64,000 bases of DNA from Pseudomonas sp. ICMP 561 (GTDB taxonomy: Bacteria; Pseudomonadota; Gammaproteobacteria; Pseudomonadales; Pseudomonadaceae): the NCBI RefSeq assembly GCF_002699985.1, contig NZ_LKBT01000023.1, positions 343,520 to 407,519 of the forward strand, given 5' to 3'. The position numbers and the translations under genes are program-made. The number at the start of each line of letters is the position of its first letter. Position 1 is the first letter of the stretch. The notes under the pieces were generated by a model. That model worked only from the letters and a program-made list of their open reading frames with translations, was not told the DNA's origin and searched no databases. Shown piece after piece: positions 42,745 to 51,748 of the stretch.

Positions 42745-44157
42745 TTAACGAACTTGCGGGCCGATAAAACGGCTCCTGGTTTCTGCGTGAGCATCGCCGT
42801 CGGCATCCTTGAGGATGAAAATCACCTCGTTGGTGCTGGATGGCAGTTTTTCGGGCGCGATGGACAGCTCCACGGGCATGCTGAAAATATCCCCGGCAGC
42901 CACTTTGAATTCACGCCGCCCCTGCAATTTCAGGTCTGGCAGGCCAGTGACGTCAAGCACATAGGTGTGATCCACCTGGTCCTTGTTCATGACCTTCAGG
43001 CTGTAGACATTCTCGATCCGGCCTTCGGCGTTTTCTCGATACAGCACGCGGTCCTTGCTGACGTCGAAGCCGACCAGCGAGCGCATCAAGAACGCCGAGA
43101 CCAGCAGGCCGATCATTAACAGCAACACTGCCGCATAGCCGATCAGACGCGGCCGTAGCGTGTGAGTGACCTGACCGGAAAGATTATGCTCGGTGGTGTA
43201 GCTGATCAGCCCGCGCGGGTAGTTCATCTTGTCCATGATGCTGTCGCAGGCATCGATGCAGGCAGCGCAGCCTATGCACTCCACTTGCAGGCCGTCGCGA
43301 ATGTCGATGCCGGTAGGGCAGACCTGCACGCACATCGTGCAATCGATGCAGTCGCCCAGACCTTGCGTCTTGTAGTCCTGATCCTTTTTACGCGGGCCAC
43401 GTAGCTCGCCACGGCGTGGGTCATAGGACACGATCAGGGTGTCCTTGTCGAACATCACACTCTGAAACCGCGCATAGGGGCACATGTAAATACACACTTG
43501 CTCACGCAGCCAGCCCGCATTGCCGTAAGTCGCGAGGGTGAAGAAGCCAACCCAGAAATACGCCCAGCTGTCCGCCTGACCGGTGAAAAACTCGGTGATC
43601 AGGTCGCGAATCGGCGAGAAGTAGCCGACAAAGGTGAGCCCGGTGAGGAAACCAATCAACAGCCAGAGGCTGTGTTTAGCAAATTTACGCACGAACTTGT
43701 TGGCGCTCATGGGCGCTTTATCGAGCTTGATGCGTTGGTTGCGGTCGCCTTCGGTGACCTTTTCGCACCACATGAAAATCCAGGTCCAGACACTTTGCGG
43801 GCAGGTGTAGCCGCACCAGACCCGACCGGCGTACACAGTGATGAAAAACAGGCCAAACGCGCTGACGATGAGAATGCCGGAGAGCAGGATGAAATCCTGT
43901 GGCCAGAAGGTCGCGCCAAAGATGTAGAACTTGCGCTCCGGCAGGTTCCACCACACGGCCTGATGCCCATCCCGGTTCAACCAGACCGTACCGAAGTAAA
44001 TCAGGAACAGCAGAGCGCCGCCGAGCATGCGCAGATTACGGAACAGGCCGGTGAACGCGCGGGTGTAGATTTTTTCCCGCGAGGCGTAGAGGTCGACCGT
44101 CTTGTGGCCGCCTTCAGACGGTGGTGTAACGTTGGCGACCGGAATGTTATTGCTCAT
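42745..44157 (-). CDS. ccoG: cbb3 oxidase accessory ferredoxin-like protein CcoG/RdxA
   Basis: A 470-residue inner-membrane protein with about five membrane segments and two ferredoxin-type clusters in CIDCTMCVQVCPTGIDIRDG and CIGCAACIDACDSIMDKM. Segments VWCGYTCPQSVWTWIFMWCEKVTEGDRNQR and GWLREQVCIYMCPYARFQSVMFD are typical. The C-terminal Ig-like domain faces the periplasm. CcoG reduces copper to Cu(I) for delivery to the oxidase. An Anr-box-like site lies about 127-140 bp upstream. Confidence 0.95.
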   Translation of the reverse strand: MSNNIPVANVTPPSEGGHKTVDLYASREKIYTRAFTGLFRNLRMLGGALLFLIYFGTVWLNRDGHQAVWWNLPERKFYIFGATFWPQDFILLSGILIVSAFGLFFITVYAGRVWCGYTCPQSVWTWIFMWCEKVTEGDRNQRIKLDKAPMSANKFVRKFAKHSLWLLIGFLTGLTFVGYFSPIRDLITEFFTGQADSWAYFWVGFFTLATYGNAGWLREQVCIYMCPYARFQSVMFDKDTLIVSYDPRRGELRGPRKKDQDYKTQGLGDCIDCTMCVQVCPTGIDIRDGLQVECIGCAACIDACDSIMDKMNYPRGLISYTTEHNLSGQVTHTLRPRLIGYAAVLLLMIGLLVSAFLMRSLVGFDVSKDRVLYRENAEGRIENVYSLKVMNKDQVDHTYVLDVTGLPDLKLQGRREFKVAAGDIFSMPVELSIAPEKLPSSTNEVIFILKDADGDAHAETRSRFIGPQVR

Positions 44158-44283
44158 CGGTGTGTCCCACGGCGGTGGAAAAATGCCTCTGTGGTCAGGA
44201 GCGTGCTGTTATGAAGGCCATGATACGCCTGCAGTCTTGGCTAACGGGTGCGGTTAATCCTGATGCAAACCGGTGTAGAGCGT

Positions 44284-44297
44284 GCTGATTCGGGTCA
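44284..44297 (-). promoter_or_regulatory. Anr-box-like site before ccoG
   Basis: On the minus strand TTGACCCGAATCAG matches eight of the ten specified bases of TTGAT-N4-ATCAA. Its centre lies about 133 bp upstream of the ccoG start, which would place transcription start near 44249. Confidence 0.6.
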
Positions 44298-44343
44298 ATT
44301 GATTTGCAGATGATGTGCAGGTTTTTGTTCGTAACGCGGTCAT

Positions 44344-44412
44344 GGTAGGAGCCAACTTGTTGGCGAGGCGGTGTGTCAGATATATCGCCTCGCGAACAAG
44401 TTCGCTCCTACC
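44344..44412. repeat. GTAGGAGCCAACTTGTTGGCGAG hairpin repeat
   Basis: Arms GGTAGGAGCCAACTTGTTGG and CGAACAAGTTCGCTCCTACC pair imperfectly. It lies directly after the ccoP stop codon and before the ccoG promoter, so it may stop read-through of the first oxidase operon. Confidence 0.8.
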
Positions 44413-44415
44413 TGT

Positions 44416-45405
44416 TCATTTTGAAGCCTGTTCAGGTTCTTGAGGTTTGTCCCCCCGCGACAAGCTATACACATACGCCGCCAGAATATGCACCCGGTCA
44501 TTGCCCTGAATCGCTGCCTGTGCAGGCATCTGGCCCTGACGGCCGTAGCGTATGGTTTGTTGCAACTGCGCGTAACTGGATCCGTAGATGTACGACCCTG
44601 GATGGGTCAGGTCTGGAGCACCCAGCACTTGCGTGCCTTTGCCTTGCGGGCCGTGGCAGGCGACGCAGGTAGTGGTAAATATCTTCTGCCCGGCCACCGG
44701 ATCAGCTTTGGCATCTTCCGGCAATTTGCGGCCGCTGAGCGCGGTCAGCACGTACGCCGACACATCGCGCACGCCTTGTTCCTGGAGGGCCTCCCCCCAT
44801 GCGGGCATCACCGCGTGGCGGCCGCCCATGATCGTGGCTTTGATGGTTTCCGGGTTGCCGCCCCAGCGCCAGTCGGCATCGGTCAGGTTCGGAAAGCCAT
44901 AAGCGCCTTTGGCGTCGGAGCCATGACACACCGAACAGTTGGACGCGAACAGGCGGCCGCCCATCTTCAGGGCCTGCGGATCCTTGGCGACTTCCTCGAT
45001 GGGCATCGACGCAAATTTAGCGTAAATCGGCCCGAAACGCGCCTCGGCCCGCGCCATTTCCTTTTCCCATTCATGCACGGCCGTCCAGCCGGTTTGACCG
45101 TCGGAGAACTCGATTTTCTTGTCGGTATTCATGTAACCGTAGCCCGGCCAGAGACCTTTCCAGTTACCCAGTCCGGGGTACAGCACCAGATAGCCCAGCG
45201 CGAAAATAATCGTGCCGATAAACAGCATGAACCACCACTTGGGCAGCGGGTTGTCGTACTCCTCGATGCCGTCAAAGGCGTGGCCGACGGTTTCTTCGGT
45301 GGTGTCATCACGCTGGCCCTTGCGGGTGGAAAGCAGTAGCCACGTCAGAGCGAAGACCGTGCCCAGCGTCAGGACGGTGACGTACAGACTCCAGAACGTG
45401 CTCAT
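44416..45405 (-). CDS. ccoP: cbb3 oxidase dihaem subunit CcoP (operon 1)
   Basis: A 329-residue subunit with two N-terminal membrane helices (res about 5-25 and 58-78) and two c-type haem sites, SNCSVCHGSD and TTCVACHGPQ, each with the expected downstream Met-containing segment (GGRHAVMPAWGE; RYGRQGQMPAQ). It receives electrons from cytochrome c and passes them to CcoO/CcoN. Its ATG overlaps the ccoQ stop (ATGA). Compared with the operon-2 copy it has a slightly longer loop (GYMNTDKKIEFSDGQTG) before the first haem domain. Confidence 0.96.
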   Translation of the reverse strand: MSTFWSLYVTVLTLGTVFALTWLLLSTRKGQRDDTTEETVGHAFDGIEEYDNPLPKWWFMLFIGTIIFALGYLVLYPGLGNWKGLWPGYGYMNTDKKIEFSDGQTGWTAVHEWEKEMARAEARFGPIYAKFASMPIEEVAKDPQALKMGGRLFASNCSVCHGSDAKGAYGFPNLTDADWRWGGNPETIKATIMGGRHAVMPAWGEALQEQGVRDVSAYVLTALSGRKLPEDAKADPVAGQKIFTTTCVACHGPQGKGTQVLGAPDLTHPGSYIYGSSYAQLQQTIRYGRQGQMPAQAAIQGNDRVHILAAYVYSLSRGDKPQEPEQASK

Positions 45406-45590
45406 TGCTTGCTCCTGAATGCTTTTTCCTGCTCGACCTTTTTGATCGCTTCGGGATCGTCCGCGAAGGGCAACAGGGTTGCATCATCAAACTCTGTCTT
45501 GCGCCGGGGGCTGAACACCCAGAGCGCCAGACCGATGAAGGCCACCATCACCACCAGGGTGCCAAGACCCCGAATCATCCCGATATCCAT
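45402..45590 (-). CDS. ccoQ: cbb3 oxidase small subunit CcoQ (operon 1)
   Basis: A 62-residue single-helix protein when begun at the ATG at 45590 (MDIGMIRGLGTLVVMVAFIGLALWVF), by analogy with the second copy, which also starts MDI. A GTG three codons upstream overlaps the ccoO stop and is the alternative. After the helix comes FSPRRKTEFDDATLLPFADD. CcoQ stabilises the oxidase core. Confidence 0.9.
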   Translation of the reverse strand: MDIGMIRGLGTLVVMVAFIGLALWVFSPRRKTEFDDATLLPFADDPEAIKKVEQEKAFRSKQ

Positions 45591-45595
45591 CCAGA

Positions 45596-46204
45596 TCACC
45601 GCTTGCTTTTAATGACGGTGCCGAGGCCTTGCAGATAGGCCACCAGTGCATCCATTTCGGTTTTGCCTTTCACTGCCGCCTGAGCGCCAGCGATGTCTGC
45701 GTCGGTATAAGGTGTACCCAACGTGCGCAGGACTTCCATTTTCTTCGCGGTGTCCTTGCCATCCAGATGCTTCTCGACCAGCCACGGATAGGCCGGCATT
45801 TTCGATTCCGGGACCACGTTGCGCGGGTTGTACAAATGCGCCCGATGCCAGTCGTCCGAGTAGCGGCCGCCGACCCGCGCCAGGTCCGGCCCGGTGCGTT
45901 TGGAGCCCCACAGGAATGGATGATCCCAGACGCTTTCGCCCGCCACCGAGTAATGACCATAGCGTTCGGTTTCGGCGCGGAACGGACGAATCATCTGCGA
46001 GTGACAACCGACACAGCCGTTGGCGATGTAAACGTCGCGGCCTTCGACTTCCAGCGCGGTACGCGGCTTCATGCCTTCCACCGGCTTGTTGGTCACGTCC
46101 TGAAAAAACAGCGGGACGATTTGCGTCAGGCCGCCGATGCTGACGGCGATGACCATGCAGAGGGCCAGAAGGCCAATGTTCTTTTCGAGGAGTTCGTGCT
46201 TCAT
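45596..46204 (-). CDS. ccoO: cbb3 oxidase monohaem subunit CcoO (operon 1)
   Basis: A 202-residue subunit with one N-terminal membrane helix and the c-type haem motif NGCVGCHSQMIRPFRAETERYG. The distal ligand region SKMPAYPWL is intact. Its ATG overlaps the ccoN stop by four bases. It is very similar to the CcoO of operon 2, differing mainly at the N-terminus and in the residues 150-180. Confidence 0.96.
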   Translation of the reverse strand: MKHELLEKNIGLLALCMVIAVSIGGLTQIVPLFFQDVTNKPVEGMKPRTALEVEGRDVYIANGCVGCHSQMIRPFRAETERYGHYSVAGESVWDHPFLWGSKRTGPDLARVGGRYSDDWHRAHLYNPRNVVPESKMPAYPWLVEKHLDGKDTAKKMEVLRTLGTPYTDADIAGAQAAVKGKTEMDALVAYLQGLGTVIKSKR

Positions 46205-47646
46205 CGGTGAGCCCCCACCACGGCGATTTGTGCTGCGGCTTCTGCTTCTTCGGGGTTGGAAGCACGCACGGTGCGCCAGACGTTATAAGCCATGAGCAGC
46301 ATGCCGCTGGCGAAGGTCGCGCCGCCGATCATTCGCACGATGTAACCCGGGTGGCTGGCTTGCAGCGCCTCGACGAAGGAGTAAGTCAGCGTGCCGTCGT
46401 CGTTGATCGCTCGCCACATCAGGCCCTGGGTGATGCCGTTGACCCACATCGACGCGATGTACAGCACGGTGCCAATGGTCGCCAGCCAGAAGTGCGCGTT
46501 GATCAGGCCGATGCTGTGCATCTGCGGCCTACCAAACACTTTGGGGATCATGTGATACGTCGCGCCTATAGTGATCATCGCTACCCAGCCCAATGCGCCT
46601 GCATGCACGTGGCCGATGGTCCAGTCGGTGTAGTGGGAAAGGGCGTTGACCGTCTTGATCGCCATCATCGGCCCTTCGAAGGTCGACATGCCGTAGAACG
46701 CCAAGGACACCACCAGAAACCGCAGGATCGGGTCCGTGCGCAATTTATGCCACGCGCCCGAGAGGGTCATCATGCCGTTGATCATCCCGCCCCAGCTTGG
46801 CGCGAGGAGAATGATCGACATCACCATGCCCAACGACTGCGCCCAGTCGGGCAGGGCTGTGTAATGCAGGTGGTGCGGACCGGCCCAGATGTACAGGGTG
46901 ATCAGCGCCCAGAAGTGCACGATGGACAGGCGATACGAATAGATTGGCCGCTCAGCCTGCTTGGGCACGAAGTAATACATCATGCCGAGGAAGCCGGTGG
47001 TCAGGAAGAAACCCACTGCGTTGTGGCCGTACCACCATTGAATCATCGCGTCGGTGGCGCCCGCGTAGGCTGAGTAGGATTTGAACAGGCTGACTGGCAA
47101 CGAGATGTGGTTAACGATGTGCAGCATGGCGGTGACAACAATAAATGCACCGTAGAACCAGTTGGCGACATAGATGTGTCGGGTCTTGCGCTTGACGATG
47201 GTGCCGAAAAACACCGCGCCATACACCACCCAGACAATGGTCAGCAGAATCGCTATCGGCCATTCCAGTTCAGCGTATTCCTTGGTGGTGGTGTAGCCCA
47301 TCGGCAGGGTGATGATGGCGCTGACGATCACCGCTTGCCAGCCCCAGAACGAGAACGCCGCCATGCCATCGGAAATCAGCCGGGTCTGACACGTGCGTTG
47401 CACCACGTAATAAGAGGTGCCGAAGAGCGCGCAGCCGCCGAACGCGAAGATCACCAGATTGGTATGCAAAGGTCGCAGGCGTCCGAAACTGGTCCACTCC
47501 AGCCCCAGGTTCAGTTCCGGCCAGACCAGCTGTGCGGCGATGAAAACGCCAAGCCCCATGCCCAGGATGCCCCAGACCACCGTCATGACGGCGAACTGGC
47601 GGACCACCTTATAGTTATAAGCAGTCGGACTGTTTGCTGTGCTCAT
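46201..47646 (-). CDS. ccoN: cbb3 oxidase catalytic subunit CcoN (operon 1)
   Basis: A 481-residue haem-copper oxidase subunit with twelve membrane helices. The haem b ligand region RPLHTNLVIFAFGG, the binuclear-centre region WYGHNAVGFFLTTGFLGMMYYFVPKQ with the cross-linked His-Tyr pattern, and the ITLYIWAGPHHLHYTALPDW copper ligands are all present, as is HVHAGALGW near the C-terminus. I found no Anr box in the 250 bp upstream, unlike operon 2, so this copy probably is the constitutively expressed oxidase. The upstream gap (47647-48400) is mostly repeats. Confidence 0.96.
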   Translation of the reverse strand: MSTANSPTAYNYKVVRQFAVMTVVWGILGMGLGVFIAAQLVWPELNLGLEWTSFGRLRPLHTNLVIFAFGGCALFGTSYYVVQRTCQTRLISDGMAAFSFWGWQAVIVSAIITLPMGYTTTKEYAELEWPIAILLTIVWVVYGAVFFGTIVKRKTRHIYVANWFYGAFIVVTAMLHIVNHISLPVSLFKSYSAYAGATDAMIQWWYGHNAVGFFLTTGFLGMMYYFVPKQAERPIYSYRLSIVHFWALITLYIWAGPHHLHYTALPDWAQSLGMVMSIILLAPSWGGMINGMMTLSGAWHKLRTDPILRFLVVSLAFYGMSTFEGPMMAIKTVNALSHYTDWTIGHVHAGALGWVAMITIGATYHMIPKVFGRPQMHSIGLINAHFWLATIGTVLYIASMWVNGITQGLMWRAINDDGTLTYSFVEALQASHPGYIVRMIGGATFASGMLLMAYNVWRTVRASNPEEAEAAAQIAVVGAHR

Positions 47647-47962
47647 TATCAGGTTCCACGGTTCGACTATTTATCAGAGTGTGAACGTTATTAACCCATG
47701 AAACCCGGCGCAGGCATGCTCACTGGCCGTTTCAGGCATATTCCGACGCGGAGCGTAAAGGAAAAACCTGTCCCGGTGGACAGAAATTTTCTGGAGGGTG
47801 TAGCACGGGTAAAATCCGGGGTGGGAGTAACGGACATTAGCAGCATGCCAAGAGTAAGCGAACAGCCCTGGTTCGTCAGGCCGTTGAGCGTTTGCATGGC
47901 ACGAATGTCGTGCACGTTTCTTTCACGTGACCTTTGGGTCCCGAAACGCTGGGCTCCCGGTT

Positions 47963-48336
47963 CTGTAGGAGTGAGCTTGCTCGCGATAGCGCCAGTTCAG
48001 TCGATAAATTCCTGGACCAGGAAATCGAATCGCGAGCAAGCTCACTCCTACAGTTCCTATGTTTGATCCGCGACAGCGCGGTGCCAGGAACACTGGGAAT
48101 CCATCTCAAATCAGATTTTCATTTTTTGTTTGCTGCGAGCTGCTCCAGTGTCCATAACACCGCGCTGTCTGGCACCAAACGAGGGATCTGTAGGAGCGCA
48201 CGAGCACCGCGAAGCCGCGATAGCGATGTACCACGCTGTCTCGCGGCAAACAAACATAGGACCTGTAGGAGCTGCTGAAGGCTGCGATCGCGGTGTATCG
48301 GGAGAAATGCATCGCAGCCTTCGGCAGCTCCTACAG
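47963..48336. repeat. Composite of three hairpin repeats between the two oxidase operons
   Basis: 47963-48053 has arms CTGTAGGAGTGAGCTTGCTCGCGA and TCGCGAGCAAGCTCACTCCTACAG. About 48187-48235 is a truncated unit beginning CTGTAGGAGCGCACGAGC. 48263-48336 is a GTAGGAGCTGC-type hairpin in the opposite orientation to other copies. GCGACAGCGCGGTGCCA (near 48071) and its inverse TGGCACCAA-flanked CCGCGCTGTC (near 48162) frame the middle section. Confidence 0.75.
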
Positions 48337-48402
48337 AAAATGTATTTCAATCCAGTAGTTCGCATGTTGTTTGATGGGAGAACATCTGCGAATAAAAGGG
48401 AC

Positions 48403-48429
48403 CACCGCACCCTGTTGCAGGGTGCGGTG
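48403..48429 (-). terminator. Intrinsic terminator of the second cco operon
   Basis: CACCGCACCCTG pairs perfectly with CAGGGTGCGGTG around TTG. On the minus strand it follows the ccoP stop by about 30 bp and is trailed by CCCTTTTATT. Confidence 0.85.
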
Positions 48430-48459
48430 TTGAAGGGGTCCACAGTGTTGCTCTTTTTG

Positions 48460-49410
48460 CTACCGCGCCGCTTTACCTTTGTCGATGAGTTGATCAGGAC
48501 CCTTCGACAGGCTGTAAACATAAGCGGCCAGCAGCTGTACTTTGTCATTGCCCAATAAATCGGCCTGAGCAGGCATATGACCTTGGCGACCAAGACGAAT
48601 GGTCTGCTGCAACTGCGCCAGGCTGGTGCCGTAGATGAAACCGCCCGGCTGTGTGAGGTTTGGGGCGCCCATGACTTCGGTGCCTTTGCCTGTTGCGCCA
48701 TGACAGGCTACACACGTGGAGCTGAACACTTGCTGTCCGGCGGCCAGATCCGCCTTGTCATCAGCGGGCAGTGGCAGCCCTGCCAGTGAGTGGCGCACAT
48801 ACGCCGCAACGTTTTTCACACCGTCTTCGCCGATGATCGTGCCCCAGGCCGGCATGGCCGCGACCCGGCCCGCCATGATGGTGGTCTTGATCGTGTCAGC
48901 GGAGCCGCCCCAGCGCCAGTCGTTGTCGGTCAGGTTCGGGAAGCCGTAAGCGCCTCTGGCGTCAGAGCCATGGCAAACCGAGCAATTGGAAGCAAACAGG
49001 CGGCCACCCATTTTCAGCGCTTGAGGATCCTGGGCGACTTCCTCTACTGGCATGGCCGCAAATCTGGCGAAGATCGGCCCGAAACGGGCATCGGCCTTGT
49101 CCATTTCCTTCTGCCATTCGTTGACGCCGGTCCAGCCGTCTTCATAGCCGGGTGCGATGCCTTTCCAGTTGCCCAGCCCCGGATACACGATCAGATAACC
49201 GATCGCGAACACCAGCGTCCCGGCGAACAACATGAACCACCATTTGGGCAGCGGATTGTCATATTCCTCGATGCCATCGAAGCTGTGGCCCATGGTCTGG
49301 TCAGTACTGCCCTTGGTTTCGCCCTTGCGCGTGCCGATCAGTAACCAGGTCAGTCCTATCAGACTGCCAAGGGTCAGCACGCAAATGTAGGTGCTCCAGA
49401 AAGTGGTCAT
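48460..49410 (-). CDS. ccoP: cbb3 oxidase dihaem subunit CcoP (operon 2)
   Basis: A 316-residue paralogue of the operon-1 subunit with both haem motifs intact (SNCSVCHGSD and STCVACHGAT) and two N-terminal membrane helices. It is 13 residues shorter, mostly in the segment after GNWKGIAPGYE. Its ATG overlaps the stop of ccoQ. It is the last gene of the Anr-linked operon and is followed by a strong terminator. Confidence 0.96.
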   Translation of the reverse strand: MTTFWSTYICVLTLGSLIGLTWLLIGTRKGETKGSTDQTMGHSFDGIEEYDNPLPKWWFMLFAGTLVFAIGYLIVYPGLGNWKGIAPGYEDGWTGVNEWQKEMDKADARFGPIFARFAAMPVEEVAQDPQALKMGGRLFASNCSVCHGSDARGAYGFPNLTDNDWRWGGSADTIKTTIMAGRVAAMPAWGTIIGEDGVKNVAAYVRHSLAGLPLPADDKADLAAGQQVFSSTCVACHGATGKGTEVMGAPNLTQPGGFIYGTSLAQLQQTIRLGRQGHMPAQADLLGNDKVQLLAAYVYSLSKGPDQLIDKGKAAR

Positions 49411-49610
49411 GGCTGGTTACTCCGCACAGCAGGCTGCTTTTTTGAAAGTGGCTCGATTACCGGGGGCGGCAAAGGCTCGTCCGCAAACGGTGCCAGACGG
49501 GCTTCGGCGAAGTCAGCGTTGCGTCGGCTGCTGAACACCCACAGCGACATACCGATGAATGCGATGGCCACGATCAGCGTGCCAAGCCCGCGTAGGTCCT
49601 GAATATCCAT
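49407..49610 (-). CDS. ccoQ: cbb3 oxidase small subunit CcoQ (operon 2)
   Basis: A 67-residue single-helix protein (MDIQDLRGLGTLIVAIAFIGMSLWVFSSRRNADFAEARLAPFADE). AGAGGTAA precedes the ATG. The C-terminal tail differs completely from the operon-1 copy (PLPPPVIEPLSKKQPAVRSNQP), which is usual for this subunit. Confidence 0.93.
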   Translation of the reverse strand: MDIQDLRGLGTLIVAIAFIGMSLWVFSSRRNADFAEARLAPFADEPLPPPVIEPLSKKQPAVRSNQP

Positions 49611-49613
49611 GGC

Positions 49614-50222
49614 TTACCTCTTGCTCTTGATGGCAGTGCCAAGCACTTGCAGGTAGGCAACCAGCGCGTCCATCTCGGTCTTGCCTTTGAGGGAGGCACC
49701 GGCGCCACTGATATCGTCATCGGTATAAGGCACGCCCAGGGTGCGCATCGCCTTGATCTTGGCTTCGGTGTAGCGGCTGTCTACCTGCTGGGTCACCAGC
49801 CAGGGATAGGCAGGCATTTTCGACTCGGGAACGACGTTGCGCGGGTTGTACAAATGCGCGCGGTGCCAGTCGTCCGAGTAGCGTGCGCCGACGCGAGCGA
49901 GGTCTGGTCCGGTGCGCTTGGAACCCCACAGGAACGGGTGATCCCAGACACTTTCACCCGCTACCGAATAGTGCCCATAGCGCTCGGTCTCGGCGCGGAA
50001 CGGACGGATCATCTGCGAGTGGCAGCCCACACAGCCTTCGCGAATATAGATATCGCGGCCTTCCAGTTGCAGCGCGGTGTAGGGCTTCATGCCCTCAACC
50101 GGTTTGTTGGTGACGTCCTGAAAGAACAGCGGGACGATTTGCGTCAGGCCGCCAACGCTGACGGCCAGCACCATCAGAATCATCAGCAGGCTGACGTTTT
50201 TCTCGATCGTTTCATGTCTCAT
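49614..50222 (-). CDS. ccoO: cbb3 oxidase monohaem subunit CcoO (operon 2)
   Basis: A 202-residue subunit with one membrane helix and the haem site EGCVGCHSQMIRPFRAETE. GAGGAG precedes the ATG. Almost the whole middle of the protein is identical to the operon-1 CcoO, which suggests either recent duplication or gene conversion between the two operons. Confidence 0.96.
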   Translation of the reverse strand: MRHETIEKNVSLLMILMVLAVSVGGLTQIVPLFFQDVTNKPVEGMKPYTALQLEGRDIYIREGCVGCHSQMIRPFRAETERYGHYSVAGESVWDHPFLWGSKRTGPDLARVGARYSDDWHRAHLYNPRNVVPESKMPAYPWLVTQQVDSRYTEAKIKAMRTLGVPYTDDDISGAGASLKGKTEMDALVAYLQVLGTAIKSKR

Positions 50223-50232
50223 GGCGATCTCC

Positions 50233-51657
50233 TCAGGCCATCTGCGCAGCAGCGGCAGCTTCGACAGGGTTGGAGGCCTTTACGGTGCGCCAGGTGTTGT
50301 AGGCCATCAGCAACATACCCAGCAGGAAGATCGCGCCGCCTGCCAGGCGCACGATGAATCCGGGATGGCTGGCCACCAGTGTTTCGACGAAGGAGTAGGT
50401 CAAAGTGCCGTCTTCGTTGACCGCGCGCCACATCAGGCCTTGAGTGATGCCGTTGACCCACATCGATGCGATGTAGAGCACGGTGCCAATAGTGGCCAGC
50501 CAGAAGTGCGCGTTGATCAGGCCAATGCTGTGCATCTGCGGGCGGCCGAAGACTTTCGGGATCATGTGGTACAGCGCGCCGATGGAGATCATGGCGACCC
50601 AGCCCAGGGCTCCGGCGTGAACGTGGCCGATGGTCCAGTCGGTGTAATGGGAGAGGGCATTGACGGTCTTGATCGCCATCATCGGACCCTCGAAGGTCGA
50701 CATGCCGTAGAACGCCAGGGAAACCACCAGAAAGCGCAGAATCGGGTCGCTGCGCAACTTATGCCAGGCACCCGAAAGGGTCATCATGCCGTTGATCATT
50801 CCGCCCCAGCTCGGGGCTAACAGAATCAGCGACATCACCATGCCCAGCGACTGCGCCCAGTCGGGCAGGGCGGTGTAGTGCAAATGGTGCGGACCGGCCC
50901 AGATGTACAGGGTGATCAGCGCCCAGAAATGCACGATGGACAGGCGATAGGAGTACACCGGACGTTCGGCCTGTTTCGGCACGAAGTAGTACATCATCCC
51001 CAGGAAGCCCGCGGTCAGGAAAAAGCCCACCGCGTTGTGCCCGTACCACCATTGCACCATGGCATCGGTGGCGCCGGAGTACAGCGAGTAGGACTTGGTC
51101 AGGCTGACCGGCAGTTCCAGATTATTGACGATGTGCAACACAGCAACCGTGAGGATGAACGCACCGAAGAACCAGTTGCCGACATAAATATGTTTGGTTG
51201 TGCGCGTGGCTAGGGTGCCGAAGAACACGATGGCGTAAGCCACCCAGACGATTGTGATCAGAATATCGATGGGCCATTCCAGCTCGGCGTATTCCTTGGA
51301 GCTGGTGTAACCCAGCGGCAGACTGATGGCTGCCAACAGGATCACCAATTGCCAGCCCCAGAACGTAAACGCCGCCAGTTTCGGCAGGAACAATGTTGTC
51401 TGGCAGGTGCGCTGCACCGAGTAATAAGAGCTGGCAAACAGCGCGCAGCCACCAAACGCAAAAATCACCGCGTTGGTGTGCAGCGGGCGCAAGCGACCAA
51501 AGCTTGTCCAGGGGAGATCGAAGTTGAGTTCAGGCCAGACCAGTTGGGCGGCGAGAAAGACTCCAAGTCCCATCCCGACAATCCCCCAGATCACCGTCAT
51601 AATGACGAACTGGCGGACCACCTGATAGTTGTAGGCGGTACTGTTAGTGGTGTTCAT
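50233..51657 (-). CDS. ccoN: cbb3 oxidase catalytic subunit CcoN (operon 2)
   Basis: A 474-residue catalytic subunit with twelve helices and the same ligand motifs as copy 1 (HTNAVIFAFGG, WYGHNAVGFFLTAGFLGMM, YIWAGPHHLHYTALPDW). From about residue 200 to 440 the two CcoN proteins are nearly identical, while the first 200 residues differ more. It is the first gene of the ccoNOQP-2 operon. The likely Anr box lies 117-130 bp upstream, inside the divergent hydrolase gene. Confidence 0.96.
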   Translation of the reverse strand: MNTTNSTAYNYQVVRQFVIMTVIWGIVGMGLGVFLAAQLVWPELNFDLPWTSFGRLRPLHTNAVIFAFGGCALFASSYYSVQRTCQTTLFLPKLAAFTFWGWQLVILLAAISLPLGYTSSKEYAELEWPIDILITIVWVAYAIVFFGTLATRTTKHIYVGNWFFGAFILTVAVLHIVNNLELPVSLTKSYSLYSGATDAMVQWWYGHNAVGFFLTAGFLGMMYYFVPKQAERPVYSYRLSIVHFWALITLYIWAGPHHLHYTALPDWAQSLGMVMSLILLAPSWGGMINGMMTLSGAWHKLRSDPILRFLVVSLAFYGMSTFEGPMMAIKTVNALSHYTDWTIGHVHAGALGWVAMISIGALYHMIPKVFGRPQMHSIGLINAHFWLATIGTVLYIASMWVNGITQGLMWRAVNEDGTLTYSFVETLVASHPGFIVRLAGGAIFLLGMLLMAYNTWRTVKASNPVEAAAAAQMA

Positions 51658-51748
51658 TTATTTATATTTCCCATCCAGGCCAGGTCGGGTGCGCTACGCA
51701 CAGGTTTAGCTCCGGGTTATTGGCAGACTCATCAAAAGCGAGGCAAGC

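Noticed and set aside
47647..47960. Anr box upstream of ccoN of operon 1
   Set aside because: No sequence close to TTGAT-N4-ATCAA was found in the 300 bp before the gene.
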